Origin: Rhizorhabdus dicambivorans
Lineage (GTDB): Bacteria; Pseudomonadota; Alphaproteobacteria; Sphingomonadales; Sphingomonadaceae
Assembly (NCBI RefSeq): GCF_002355275.1
Contig: NZ_CP023449.1
Coordinates: 3,884,001-3,948,000, forward strand
DNA: 64,000 nucleotides
Direction of reading: 5' to 3'
The stretch's first letter is position 1. Each line of letters opens with the position of its first letter. Of the stretch, positions 39,481 to 48,111 are shown piece after piece. Made by a program: the position numbers and the translations under genes. The notes under the pieces were generated by a model. That model worked only from the letters and a program-made list of their open reading frames with translations. It searched no databases and was not told where the DNA came from.

Positions 39481-39930
39481 CTATTTCCCTGGGCAGGCCC
39501 CGATCCGCCGCCCGGTGCTGGTGGACGTCATCTTCATGCTCATCCGGCCGGTCATCGTCGCGCTCGACGTGATGTTGAACGAGGTCGGCGAATAGCTGCC
39601 GTTCGCCCGTGCGGTCATCGTCCCGCCATTCTGCTGGCAGCTCATCTCGGTCGATATTCGTCCGCCCAGCATGGAATATTTGGTGAAACGACAGGAAGGG
39701 TTCTGCTTCAGCATCTCCTGCGGCCCCTGCTTGGCCTGCTCGGGGGTGATGCAGTAGCTCTGCTTCGTTGTCTTCCCTTTCATCATCGCCGCCATCTGCG
39801 GCGGCGCGCCCGGCATGTCGATCGACTGGACCGTCACAGAGGACTCCCACAACCCCGGCTGGACCTGCGCTTGGGCTAGGTGGGGAAGCGGCAACAGCAA
39901 GGCAACGCACAGACAGTTCGAAAATCGCAT
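39481..39930 (-). CDS. DUF3617 domain-containing secreted protein
   Basis: This 149-residue protein has a signal peptide (MRFSNCLCVALLLPLPHLAQ, cleavage after AQA). The DUF3617 pattern follows: QPGLWESSVTVQSIDMPG, a QSYCITPEQA cysteine, a second Cys in NPSCRFTKY, and a C-terminal region of beta-strands (NITSSATMTGRMSMKMTSTS) ending GRRIGACPGK. The four cysteines probably form two disulfides in the periplasm. The role of the family is unknown; it is very common in sphingomonads. ATG 39930 gives the signal peptide start. Confidence 0.88.
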   Translation of the reverse strand: MRFSNCLCVALLLPLPHLAQAQVQPGLWESSVTVQSIDMPGAPPQMAAMMKGKTTKQSYCITPEQAKQGPQEMLKQNPSCRFTKYSMLGGRISTEMSCQQNGGTMTARANGSYSPTSFNITSSATMTGRMSMKMTSTSTGRRIGACPGK

Positions 39931-40148
39931 ATGACTCTCCCTGCCCCCGCCGCCACTGTGCCGCATCGAGCAGCACTTGGAAAGCGGGCGAAACGACGTC
40001 GGCATTGCACGCCGCCTATGCCGGAGCGGCGAGGATCGCCGGCACCCCTTGTTCGCGCCCTGATACCTGATCCAGATCAGTCAATTCGGTCGGAACCCTG
40101 CCCGCGTGGCTTTCGTTCTGCCCGTATAATAGTCTAACAGCAGGATGA

Positions 40149-41054
40149 ATGATGGCGACCCGATTCAGGATCGAGGAGCGTGAGCGACGCTCGCAATTTC
40201 TAACCGACAGTTTCCAGCGGGGCTTGGCCCACTGGAATCGCGAACGCCTTGCGCCCCGTCTTCCCGATGAGGATTGGGCCCGCCGCTTCGAGCGCGATGC
40301 CCGTATGGTTCGCCTCGAACGCGCCTTTCTGGATGAGCTACGGGCCGAAATCGCAAACGAGGCGGCCGCGGTGCCTACCGATCCCGACGGCTTCATAGCG
40401 TGGTTCGAGAATCTCAAACACGTCGGCCCCGGCCAGGGCGATCCGCTTTTTCCTTGGCTGGCCGAGCAGGCAACCCGCGACGAGCTGCGCTGGTTCTTCG
40501 AACAGGAAGCGGCGGGCGAAGCCGGCTTTGACGATCTCGTCGCCTACACCCAGGTCAAGCTACCCGTTCCCGCCAAGCTGGAACTCGCCCGCAACTATTG
40601 GGACGAGATGGGGCGCGGTACACGTGCCGGAATGCATGGGCCGATGCTCGACACTCTTGTCGAGACGCTTGCGGTTGATCCGTCCATCGAAAACACCGTC
40701 TGGCAGAGCCTCGCGCTCGCCAATGCGATGACGGCGATGGCGACGCATCGAGATCTAGCCTGGCATTCGGTCGGTGCGCTCGGCGTGATCGAGTTGACCG
40801 CGCCGGGCCGCTCGGCAATGGTCGCAAAGGGCCTGCGCCGCATCGGCCTGTCGGATAGGGAGCGCCGCTATTTCGATCTCCACGCCGTGCTGGATGTCAA
40901 GCACAGTGCCGATTGGAATCGTGAAGCGCTGCACCCGCTTGTTACGGAGGATCCGCGTCGTGCCACGGCCATTGCAGAGGGCGCGCTCGTCCGGCTGCGC
41001 TGCGGCGCGCGCTGTTTCGACCGATACCGTAAACATCTCTGGGCGGACCGTTGA
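40149..41054 (+). CDS. haem-oxygenase-like diiron protein (iron-containing redox enzyme family)
   Basis: This is a 301-residue all-helical protein. Segments such as ELRWFFEQEAAGEAGFDDLV, ELARNYWDEMGRGTRAGMHG and DVKHSADWNREALHPLVTED carry the Glu, Asp and His residues that form the metal site in haem-oxygenase-like diiron oxidases (the iron-containing redox enzyme family, related to CADD and SznF-type domains). Members oxidise or cleave amino acids and fatty acids; the substrate here is unknown. It is followed by a dicarboxylate/amino-acid symporter 22 bases downstream, which may import its substrate. ATGs at 40149 and 40152 are both possible. Confidence 0.8.
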   Translation: MMATRFRIEERERRSQFLTDSFQRGLAHWNRERLAPRLPDEDWARRFERDARMVRLERAFLDELRAEIANEAAAVPTDPDGFIAWFENLKHVGPGQGDPLFPWLAEQATRDELRWFFEQEAAGEAGFDDLVAYTQVKLPVPAKLELARNYWDEMGRGTRAGMHGPMLDTLVETLAVDPSIENTVWQSLALANAMTAMATHRDLAWHSVGALGVIELTAPGRSAMVAKGLRRIGLSDRERRYFDLHAVLDVKHSADWNREALHPLVTEDPRRATAIAEGALVRLRCGARCFDRYRKHLWADR

Positions 41055-41075
41055 TCGCCCCCTAAGCGGCGCCAG

Positions 41076-42299
41076 ATGAATCCGGCCCTGCGCATGCTGC
41101 TCGCCCTGGCGCTTGGCCTGGGCGGCGGCATCCTGGCCGGCGGCCACGCCCCGATAACGGGATATTTGCTGCCGATAGCAAGGCCGATTGGCAGCCTGTG
41201 GCTCGACGCCTTGACGATGACGATCGTCCCCCTGGTCTTCGGACTGATCGTGAACGGCATCGCTTCCGCCACACGGGAAGCTGCGGCCAGCCACATTGCC
41301 TTGCAGTCCATTGTTGGTTTCGCGACGCTGTTGACCGTTGCCTGTGCGCTCGGGGCCCTGGTCGCGACCGGGATACTGCACGCATGGCCGCTTTCGGAGC
41401 AGGCTATCGCCCTGCGCAGCGCTCCCTTGATGGCCGCTGCCGGCCCGGGTGGCACACATTGGTATGAAGGCATCATTCCGGCCAATCCGATCAAGGCGGC
41501 AGCCGAGACCGCGATGGTGCCCCTCCTCATCTTCGCTCTGCTGTTCGGTTTCGCGCTGATGCGGATCGATACCCGCCTCGGCGATGCCGTGCTCGCCCTC
41601 ACCGAGGCGCTGGTCCAGACGATGCTGGTCATCGTACATTGGGTATTGCGGCTCGCGCCCCTCGGCATCACGGCGCTGGCGTTCGTGGCGGGCGTCAACA
41701 TGGGCGCTGCCGCCGCCGGTGCGCTCGGCCAGTATATTGTCGTCGCATCGGCCGCCTGCCTCGCCGCGACAGCCATGGCCTATCTTGCCGCAATCTTTGT
41801 CGGCCGGCTTTCCCCGATGCGCTTCGCCCGCGCCGTGGCACCGGCCCAGGCGGTGGCTTTGGGCACACAATCCTCGCTCGCCACCTTGCCCGTGATGATA
41901 GACAGCGCGCCCGCCGTTGGCGCCGACCCCCGGGTGGCAGGCATCGTCCTGCCACTAGCCGTCACCCTGTTTCGCGCCGCCAGCGCGGCCGCGAATGTAG
42001 CGGTCGCCATCTACCTTGCGCATCTCCACGGCGTCCATCTCAGCATACCGATGTTGATCCTGGCGGTCCTTGTCGCCGTTCCGGTCAGCCTCGCGGCGGT
42101 CGGCGTCGCGGCCCAGGTCTCCTTCATCGCCACGATCGCGCCGATCTGCGTCGCACTCGGCGTTCCATTCGAAGTCCTGCCATTGCTGATGGCGGTCGAA
42201 ACCATTCCCGATCTTTTCCGGACCTTGGGCAATGTCACCGCCGATCTCGCCGTCACCGCTATTGTGAGCACCCGGCAGCCGCAAGCGATTGATGGTTAA
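41076..42299 (+). CDS. dicarboxylate/amino acid:cation symporter (DAACS family)
   Basis: This 407-residue membrane protein has about eight helices and the re-entrant loops of the GltP/DctA family. Landmarks are LWLDALTMTIVPLVFGLIVN near the N-terminus, the Ser-rich loop VALGTQSSLATLPVMIDSAP, and the substrate/cation region TLFRAASAAANVAVAIYLAH and VETIPDLFRTLGNVTADLAV. It imports C4-dicarboxylates or acidic amino acids with H+ or Na+. It follows the haem-oxygenase-like gene by 21 bases and probably shares its transcript. The protein is slightly shorter than GltP but complete. Confidence 0.9.
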   Translation: MNPALRMLLALALGLGGGILAGGHAPITGYLLPIARPIGSLWLDALTMTIVPLVFGLIVNGIASATREAAASHIALQSIVGFATLLTVACALGALVATGILHAWPLSEQAIALRSAPLMAAAGPGGTHWYEGIIPANPIKAAAETAMVPLLIFALLFGFALMRIDTRLGDAVLALTEALVQTMLVIVHWVLRLAPLGITALAFVAGVNMGAAAAGALGQYIVVASAACLAATAMAYLAAIFVGRLSPMRFARAVAPAQAVALGTQSSLATLPVMIDSAPAVGADPRVAGIVLPLAVTLFRAASAAANVAVAIYLAHLHGVHLSIPMLILAVLVAVPVSLAAVGVAAQVSFIATIAPICVALGVPFEVLPLLMAVETIPDLFRTLGNVTADLAVTAIVSTRQPQAIDG

Positions 42300-42444
42300 C
42301 CTGAATTGGCCGAACGCTCTTCTGGCGAAGCGATTGCTATACGATGGTCTTATTCAAAATGGTCTGAATTGCGACCATGGTCTAACAGCGCGTTAACCAT
42401 TTGTTTGTCGAGTCGACGGCAAATCTGCTTCCCGAAAGGAGTTA

Positions 42445-42717
42445 ATGCTCATGGGAAGCTCTCTCGCTCACGTCGCCATCCTCGGCGCCAACGACACCGA
42501 TGCGTTGCTCGATCTCGGCTTCGCCTATTCGACCGGCACCCGCGGATATCCGTTCGATCTGGTCAACGCGCATAAATGGTTCAACCTGGCCGCGATGTCG
42601 GGTTCCGAAGAAGCGCAATATTGCCGCGCCGATATCGCGGGCCAGATGACGGGCCGCGAGATTGCCGAAGCTCAGCGTGCGGCACGCACCTGGCTTGCCG
42701 GCCAGCACGCGCACTGA
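42445..42717 (+). CDS. small SEL1-repeat protein
   Basis: This 90-residue protein carries a Sel1-like helical repeat pair (DALLDLGFAYSTGTRGYPFD, DLVNAHKWFNLAAMSGSEEA). SEL1 repeats mediate protein-protein contacts. AAGGAG lies 8 bases before the first ATG; a second ATG two codons on is possible. It stands alone after a 145-base intergenic region. No partner can be inferred. Similar short SEL1 proteins are frequent in sphingomonads. Confidence 0.85.
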   Translation: MLMGSSLAHVAILGANDTDALLDLGFAYSTGTRGYPFDLVNAHKWFNLAAMSGSEEAQYCRADIAGQMTGREIAEAQRAARTWLAGQHAH

Positions 42718-42786
42718 TCAGGGTTAAGCCGGGATCAGCCCTGTCGGCTAACCCTTCATCAAACCGCCGCCTCTAGACCGGGCGGC

Positions 42787-43080
42787 ATGTCGCCGCTGCT
42801 CATGATCGGCGCCGCTTCGGCCGCCGCCCTGCTCACCTACGGACGCAAGCGCCGCCTTGCCGGCCGGCTTCCGCTCCCGCGCATCGCCCGCGCCAAATCG
42901 CGCGCGCTGGCGGAGGCGATCCTTGCGGCGCTCACTGTCCTCCTCGTCGGCTGGCTGATCGCACCGGCGATCGATCCGGCCACCGCATCCTTACGGCCAT
43001 TCTTCCTCGCCGCTGCGTTGCTTGTCGCCTGGCTCCAGTTCAACCAGACTTGGCGCGCGCGCCGCACACGCGGCGCCTGA
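42787..43080 (+). CDS. small membrane protein of unknown function
   Basis: This 97-residue protein has an N-terminal hydrophobic segment (SPLLMIGAASAAALLTYG), a basic loop (RKRRLAGRLPLPRIARAKSR) and two further helices (AEAILAALTVLLVGWLIAPA; RPFFLAAALLVAWLQF). I recognise no family. It converges with the minus-strand gene at 43084, with only three bases between stops. GC-rich codon use matches the neighbours, so it is probably a real gene. Confidence 0.6.
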   Translation: MSPLLMIGAASAAALLTYGRKRRLAGRLPLPRIARAKSRALAEAILAALTVLLVGWLIAPAIDPATASLRPFFLAAALLVAWLQFNQTWRARRTRGA

Positions 43081-43083
43081 CCT

Positions 43084-43326
43084 CTACAATACGTCCGCTT
43101 CCTCGACGACCGGCCGGCTCTCGCGCGTGCCGCGCACCCGGCTTTCCGGCTTGTCGGGCTCCGACAGCAGGAAGACATGGTCGTCATGCACCTCGACGAT
43201 CTGCCCGATGAAAGGGAAGCCAGCCAGGCTGCCGGTCACGCGATAGCTCACCGTGTCGCCGACCTTGAAGGTCGCGGGATCAAAATTAAATTCGAAAGGG
43301 CAATCGCCTTCGCCCATATTCTGCAT
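43084..43326 (-). CDS. small SH3/KOW-like hypothetical protein
   Basis: This 80-residue protein starts MQNMGEGDCPFEFNFDPATF and contains VGDTVSYRVTGSLAGFPFIG and QIVEVHDDHVFLLSEPDK, a beta-barrel-like pattern reminiscent of small SH3/KOW domains. ATG 43326 has AAGGAGAAGG just upstream. The longer reading from 43374 adds basic, non-conserved residues. The function is unknown. Confidence 0.65.
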   Translation of the reverse strand: MQNMGEGDCPFEFNFDPATFKVGDTVSYRVTGSLAGFPFIGQIVEVHDDHVFLLSEPDKPESRVRGTRESRPVVEEADVL

Positions 43327-43434
43327 CGGCCTTCTCCTTGTCGCCAATCTAAGGAAGGCGCATCGCCCGATCAACCTTGAGATCCGCGCCGGGCCTTACT
43401 TTCAAAAGTGAAATTTGCCCGGTAGAACCGGGCA

Positions 43435-44664
43435 ATGGATCCCAATCCCAACATCCACCGGCAATATCGCAGCTTCGTCACCCATCTCGAATGCTCGCTG
43501 ACCGGGGAGCGTTACGAGGCCGATCGGGTGCACGGCCTCTCCCGCGCCGGTCGGCCGCTGCTGGTCCGCTACGATCTGGAGGCTATGCGCGGCGCGGTGC
43601 CCAGGATCGCGATCCAGGGCCGCCCCACCGACATGTGGCGCTGGCGCGAACTGCTGCCCGTGCGCGATCCCAAGCACATCGTCAGTTTGGGCGAGATCGA
43701 GACTCCACTCGTTCCCATCCCCCGTTCTGGCGGCACCCATGTCCTCGTCAAGGATGAAGGCCGCCTCCCCACCGGCTCGTTCAAGGCGCGCGGCCTCGTC
43801 ATGGCGGTGTCAATGGCTAGGGCGCTCGGCATCACCCGCATCGCCATGCCCACCAATGGCAATGCCGGCGCCGCGCTTGCCGCCTATGCCAGCCGCTGCG
43901 GGATCGAGACGATCATCTTCTGCCCGGACGACACGCCCGAGATCAACGTGCGCGAGATCGCCATGCAGGGCGCGCGCGTCTGGCGGGTCAACGGGCTGAT
44001 CGACGATTGCGGGGCGATCGTCGGCGAAGGCGCAAGGCAGGGGCGCTGGTTCGACTTCTCGACCTTGAAGGAGCCCTATCGGATCGAAGGCAAGAAGACG
44101 ATGGGGCTGGAGCTCGCGGCCCAACTGGGCTGGGAACTCCCCGATGCGATCTTCTACCCCACCGGCGGCGGCACCGGCCTGATAGGCATGTGGAAGGCCT
44201 TCGCCGAACTGGAAGCGCTCGGCTGGATCGGGTCGAAACGCCCGAAGATGTTCGCGGTCCAGGCCGCCGGTTGCGCGCCGATGGTCAGGGCTTTCGAAGA
44301 CGGCGTCGAGCACGCGGAGCGCTGGGAGAACGCCCACACCGTCGCCGCCGGCATCCGCGTGCCCCGCGCGGTGGGCGATTTCCTGATTCTGCGCGCAGTT
44401 CGCGAAAGCGGCGGCCGCGCGCTCGCGGTCGAGGATAACGCGATCCTGAAGGCTGTGGACGATACAGCAAAACGGGACGGTCTGCTGATGTGCCCCGAGG
44501 GCGGCGCCACCCTCGCCGCCTATCGCAACGCCCTGGCTCAGGGGCTGGTCAGCGAGGACGACCGGATCATCCTGTTCAACTGCTCGACCGGCCTCAAATA
44601 CCCGATGCCCGAGGCCCCGTTATGGCTCGATCGCACCCAGCCGATCGATTTCGACGCCCTGTAA
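43435..44664 (+). CDS. thrC: threonine synthase
   Basis: This 409-residue PLP enzyme converts O-phosphohomoserine to threonine. The PLP lysine lies in VKDEGRLPTGSFKARGLVMA. The phosphate-binding loop is YPTGGGTGLIGMWKAF, and the substrate region includes MPTNGNAGAALAAYASRCG. The N-terminal part (SFVTHLECSLTGERYEADRV) corresponds to the degenerate zinc-ribbon of the class with fold-II tryptophan-synthase-beta architecture. Other fold-II enzymes (threonine dehydratase) are alternatives, but length and N-terminus favour threonine synthase. The gamma-glutamyltransferase gene follows by 11 bases. Confidence 0.85.
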   Translation: MDPNPNIHRQYRSFVTHLECSLTGERYEADRVHGLSRAGRPLLVRYDLEAMRGAVPRIAIQGRPTDMWRWRELLPVRDPKHIVSLGEIETPLVPIPRSGGTHVLVKDEGRLPTGSFKARGLVMAVSMARALGITRIAMPTNGNAGAALAAYASRCGIETIIFCPDDTPEINVREIAMQGARVWRVNGLIDDCGAIVGEGARQGRWFDFSTLKEPYRIEGKKTMGLELAAQLGWELPDAIFYPTGGGTGLIGMWKAFAELEALGWIGSKRPKMFAVQAAGCAPMVRAFEDGVEHAERWENAHTVAAGIRVPRAVGDFLILRAVRESGGRALAVEDNAILKAVDDTAKRDGLLMCPEGGATLAAYRNALAQGLVSEDDRIILFNCSTGLKYPMPEAPLWLDRTQPIDFDAL

Positions 44665-44675
44665 GGAAGCCGCCC

Positions 44676-46478
44676 ATGGACCGCCGAACCTTCCTCGCCA
44701 CCGTCCCCGCCGCCGCGATCGCCGCGCCACTGCTCGCCGAAACCATGCCACCCACGCACTGGCCGGCAGGCGAGGACCGCTTCCTCCGTCCCGACGTCCA
44801 GACCGGGGATCGCCCGGTCGGCGCCAGCTTCGCATCGCGCACCGCCGCCTATGGCCTGTCGGGCGCCGCCGGCACCGCCCATCCGCTCGCCACCCTGGCC
44901 GGTATCGAGATATTGAAGAAAGGCGGTTCGGCCGTCGACGCGGCCATCGCGATCAACGCCTGCCTCGGCTTCCTCGAACCCACCGCCTGCGGCATCGGCG
45001 GCGATTGCTATGCGATGCTGTGGGATCCCAAGGCGAAGCAGGTGATGGGCCTCGCCGGCTCGGGCGCCTCCCCCCGCGCCCTCAGCCTGGAAACGGTCCG
45101 CGCCCGCGCGAAGAATGGCGTCCTCCCGCCGCTGGGCGCGATATCGGTCTCGGTGCCCGGCACAGTCGACGCCTGGGGCATGCTCCACGCCCGCTATGGC
45201 AAGCTCAAATGGGCCGAATTGTTCGAGCCCGCGATCGACCTTGCCGAGCATGGCGCCCCGGTCCCCGACATCATCGCCTATTATATCCGCCGTAGCCTCG
45301 CGGCCTTCCGCAAGCCCGGCACCGGGATCGAGGAGACCGAAAACGCGCTCCGCACCTATGCGCTCGGCGGCGACGGCCCCAAGGCTGGCGGCGTGTTCCG
45401 TAACCCCGATCTCGCCCGCACCTACCGCCTGATAGCCAGGGGCGGCCGCGACGCCTATTACAAGGGCGAGATCGCAAAGACGATCGATGCCTATTTCCGC
45501 CGCATCGGCGGCTGGCTGAGCGCCGCCGACCTCGCCGCCCACAAGGGCGAATGGATCACCCCTTACAAGACCGACTATCGCGACATCGGCGTCCACGCGC
45601 TCGGCGCCAACACCCAGGGCATCGCAACCCTCCAGATGCTCAACATCCTCGAGCATTTCGACACGACGGGCGCCGGCTTCCAGTCGGCCCGCTCGATCCA
45701 CCTCCAGGTCGAGGCCAAGCGCCTCGCCTATGAGGATCGCGCCCGTTACTATGCCGATCCGCATTTCGCGCAGGTTCCTGCCGAATGGCTGGTCTCGAAG
45801 GACTATGCCGCCGAGCGCGCGAAGCTGATCCGCCCCGACCGGATCAATCCCGCCGTCCGCCCCGGCCAGGCCCCGTCGAAGGGCGACACCACCTATTTCA
45901 CCTGCGCCGACAGCGACGGGATGATGGTGTCGATGATTCAGTCCAACTTCCGCGGCATGGGTTCAGGCCTCGTCGCCGACGGGCTCGGCTTCATGTTCCA
46001 GGATCGCGGCCAGCTCTTCGCACTGCAGGACGGCCACCCGAACATCTACGCGCCGGGCAAGCGGCCCTTCCAGACGATCATCCCCGGCTTCGCGACCATG
46101 GGCGACCAGCCATGGATGAGCTTCGGCGTGATGGGCGGCGACATGCAGCCGCAGGGCCAGACCCAGATCATCGTCAACCGTCGCGACTATGGCCTCGAAA
46201 TTCAGGCCGCCGGCGACAGTCCCCGCTGGCACCATGAGGGCTCGTCGCAGGCGATGGGCGAGGACGGCCCCAACCTCCCCGCCACCGGCCTCCTCCGCCT
46301 CGAAAGCGGCGTGCCCGAGGCGACCCGCAAGGTGCTAGCCGACATGGGCTGGACGATCGGCGCCTCGGATGGCGGCTTCGGGCGCTACGAATGCATCGAG
46401 CACCGCATGGACGGCAAGGACCGGGTCTATGCGGCCGCGTCGGAGATGCGCGCGGATGGATGTGCTCTGGCTTATTGA
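44676..46478 (+). CDS. ggt: gamma-glutamyltransferase family protein, exported
   Basis: This 600-residue Ntn-hydrolase has a twin-arginine-like signal (MDRRTFLATVPAAAIAAPLL). The large-subunit landmarks are GGSAVDAAIAINACLGFLEP and ACGIGGDCYAMLWD. The autocleavage nucleophile Thr lies in SKGDTTYFTCADSDGMMVSM, and the oxyanion and substrate loop further on (NFRGMGSGLVADGLGFMFQD). Such enzymes cleave gamma-glutamyl bonds of glutathione and related peptides in the periplasm. It may instead act on another gamma-glutamyl or acyl substrate, since the family is broad. It follows thrC by 11 bases. ATG 44676 has AAGGA upstream at good spacing. Confidence 0.88.
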   Translation: MDRRTFLATVPAAAIAAPLLAETMPPTHWPAGEDRFLRPDVQTGDRPVGASFASRTAAYGLSGAAGTAHPLATLAGIEILKKGGSAVDAAIAINACLGFLEPTACGIGGDCYAMLWDPKAKQVMGLAGSGASPRALSLETVRARAKNGVLPPLGAISVSVPGTVDAWGMLHARYGKLKWAELFEPAIDLAEHGAPVPDIIAYYIRRSLAAFRKPGTGIEETENALRTYALGGDGPKAGGVFRNPDLARTYRLIARGGRDAYYKGEIAKTIDAYFRRIGGWLSAADLAAHKGEWITPYKTDYRDIGVHALGANTQGIATLQMLNILEHFDTTGAGFQSARSIHLQVEAKRLAYEDRARYYADPHFAQVPAEWLVSKDYAAERAKLIRPDRINPAVRPGQAPSKGDTTYFTCADSDGMMVSMIQSNFRGMGSGLVADGLGFMFQDRGQLFALQDGHPNIYAPGKRPFQTIIPGFATMGDQPWMSFGVMGGDMQPQGQTQIIVNRRDYGLEIQAAGDSPRWHHEGSSQAMGEDGPNLPATGLLRLESGVPEATRKVLADMGWTIGASDGGFGRYECIEHRMDGKDRVYAAASEMRADGCALAY

Positions 46479-46603
46479 GGCCGCCATATCCAACACAAGA
46501 TGTTCGTGTCGTGGAATTAAGCACAAGCTCAGAAGTTAGCCCTCACATTTTCAGCTCGGTCGTGCCGACGCCTATCGCCATCAAGGTAAAGGTTTATGGC
46601 CAA

Positions 46604-47104
46604 TCAGTCCATCATAATATGAAATGTGACAACAAACACGAGTATGGCAACAAAAATAGCCGCAAATTTCAGTTTATTGGGCTTTGGTATATCCAGTTTC
46701 TCTCCAGATTCTTCTGGATCACGTTCACGCCCAGGCGGCTTATCAGCACCCAGCTTACTGAAATCATGACCTTCTCGATATAGTTCTGTATGATTTTGTA
46801 AAAATGCTGGCAATATGACGGCTTCTCGCCAGTAACGATAAAAACCAGGAAGCTCTTCCAGTTTTGCCATGGCTTCGTGAAAGCCAGCCATTTCTTCATG
46901 AATCATTCGAACCAGTGACTGGCCTTTCGAAACTGTCTCAATATCACAACAGACCCGGTCGACTATGAACTCATCTCGTTTATATATAGAAACTGCTTTA
47001 ATATTCGCCAGCATGATCGTATCGATACCAGCCGCCGTACATACCGAAAACCCGCCCTCCAGCATCTTTATATTTGATCGGCGGGGTGGATAGATCCTGA
47101 ACAT
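46604..47104 (-). CDS. probable immunity protein with C-terminal membrane anchor
   Basis: This 166-residue protein has a polar, helical N-terminal 130 residues (MIHEEMAGFHEAMAKLEELP, GFYRYWREAVILPAFLQNHT) and a single C-terminal transmembrane helix (LKFAAIFVAILVFVVTFHI). It starts five bases after the stop of the pore-former-like gene and is AT-rich compared with the core genes around it. Tail-anchored inner-membrane proteins next to pore-forming colicins are classic immunity proteins, and this layout fits. No family is recognised, so the role is inference from context. Confidence 0.6.
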   Translation of the reverse strand: MFRIYPPRRSNIKMLEGGFSVCTAAGIDTIMLANIKAVSIYKRDEFIVDRVCCDIETVSKGQSLVRMIHEEMAGFHEAMAKLEELPGFYRYWREAVILPAFLQNHTELYREGHDFSKLGADKPPGRERDPEESGEKLDIPKPNKLKFAAIFVAILVFVVTFHIMMD

Positions 47105-47109
47105 TTCTT

Positions 47110-48063
47110 TTACCAGCCACCGCCGCTCTGAGGCAATCTCCCGCCGCGTCGCAGCAGATTTCCGATATAATCGTAAACCCCTTCGCCAGCCTCATAACCC
47201 AACTGACCACCGGTCATTGCTCCAGCCACGCCGCCAGCAGGCGCGGCGACAACCGCGAAAGGTCCAGTAGCCGCACCAATGGCTCCTCCACCCGCACCTC
47301 CAGCGACACCTCCTAATCCGGCCCCGATGTTGGCTGCAATTGCACGCTTCTTATTATCGGCTCGCAAAACATCCAGACCGGCAAGTCCGACTCCGAGCAC
47401 TCCCATTCCTTTTCCAACTTTACCGAACATTCGAGCCTGTTGATTCACAGCCTCATTCGGAACATTGGCTCGTCCGAACGAGCCCGGTTTAGGCCCTTTG
47501 TAAGGGAACAACGCATCAAGCGGTCCACGGACTTCTGGGGGAGATTCCGTGCGCAATCGGCCTTTGAGCGCTTCGCGCTGCGCATTGTCGTTCGGACCAA
47601 GGCTTCTTACCTGCGGATTGTACCGCGCTCGAACCTTGGCAGCTTCGATACCTACACGGCTGGCCCGTGAAGCCACGCCTACCGCCTGCCCGTCTTCGAC
47701 TCCGTGAGCGGTATTCGGAGTAGAGGCAGATTTCAGCCTCTGTCCATCGCGCTGCCCTTGAGCGCGCATGGCCTCATACCCATTCCAATCCCAATTACCT
47801 GCTTCCGCAAGCTGGATAGGTTTGTCGCCATCGAGGCGCCTGATAGCCGCAAGCTCCTCCTCATACCTGCGATCCAGCTCGTCCCAGCTCATGATCCCCG
47901 CGCGCCTCTGATCGCCGGCTTTCCGTTCTCCCTCCGGCCGCGCCGTATTTTGCTCCTCGTCCAGATAAATGACGTTGCCATCCTCATCGACCCTGAACGG
48001 TCGAGGCATTTTTCCGTCCGGGCCTGGGAGCGACTTGATCCCCGCAAATCGATCGTAAACCAT
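47110..48063 (-). CDS. colicin/polymorphic-toxin-like protein with glycine-zipper membrane domain, SOS-box controlled
   Basis: This is a 317-residue protein without a signal peptide. A hydrophilic N-terminal part (MVYDRFAGIKSLPGPDGKMP; IMSWDELDRRYEEELAAIRR) and a linker with Pro/Arg-rich segments lead into a hydrophobic C-terminal region. That region is very rich in Gly and Ala (GVLGVGLAGLDVL; AANIGAGLGGVAGGAGGGAI; AAPAGGVAGAMTGGQLGYEA) and ends YDYIGNLLRRGG. This glycine-zipper, hairpin-like domain is what a pore-forming toxin or membrane-inserting effector would show. ATG 48063 has GGAG 7 bases upstream. A LexA-type box begins 24 bases before the start. The immunity-like gene follows five bases on. 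Confidence 0.6.
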   Translation of the reverse strand: MVYDRFAGIKSLPGPDGKMPRPFRVDEDGNVIYLDEEQNTARPEGERKAGDQRRAGIMSWDELDRRYEEELAAIRRLDGDKPIQLAEAGNWDWNGYEAMRAQGQRDGQRLKSASTPNTAHGVEDGQAVGVASRASRVGIEAAKVRARYNPQVRSLGPNDNAQREALKGRLRTESPPEVRGPLDALFPYKGPKPGSFGRANVPNEAVNQQARMFGKVGKGMGVLGVGLAGLDVLRADNKKRAIAANIGAGLGGVAGGAGGGAIGAATGPFAVVAAPAGGVAGAMTGGQLGYEAGEGVYDYIGNLLRRGGRLPQSGGGW

Positions 48064-48086
48064 CTGATTCTCCGCATTCCAAAATG

Positions 48087-48101
48087 GAACATAGAGTGAA
48101 C
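48087..48101 (-). promoter_or_regulatory. LexA-type SOS box (GAAC-ATAGAGT-GAAC) of the 47110-48063 gene
   Basis: A direct repeat of GAAC with 7 bases between, 24 bases upstream of the toxin-like ATG. On the minus strand it reads GTTC-ACTCTAT-GTTC. The promoter must overlap it, since only 48 bases separate this gene from the symporter stop at 48112. The bases TGAACAAATG after it are also present at the orphan box near 33166. Confidence 0.65.
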
Positions 48102-48111
48102 AAATGAAATC

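Noticed and set aside
42344-42383. Three ATGGTCT repeats (42344, 42359, 42377)
   Set aside because: Short, irregular spacing (15 and 18 bases), no symmetry; not convincing as operators or as an array.
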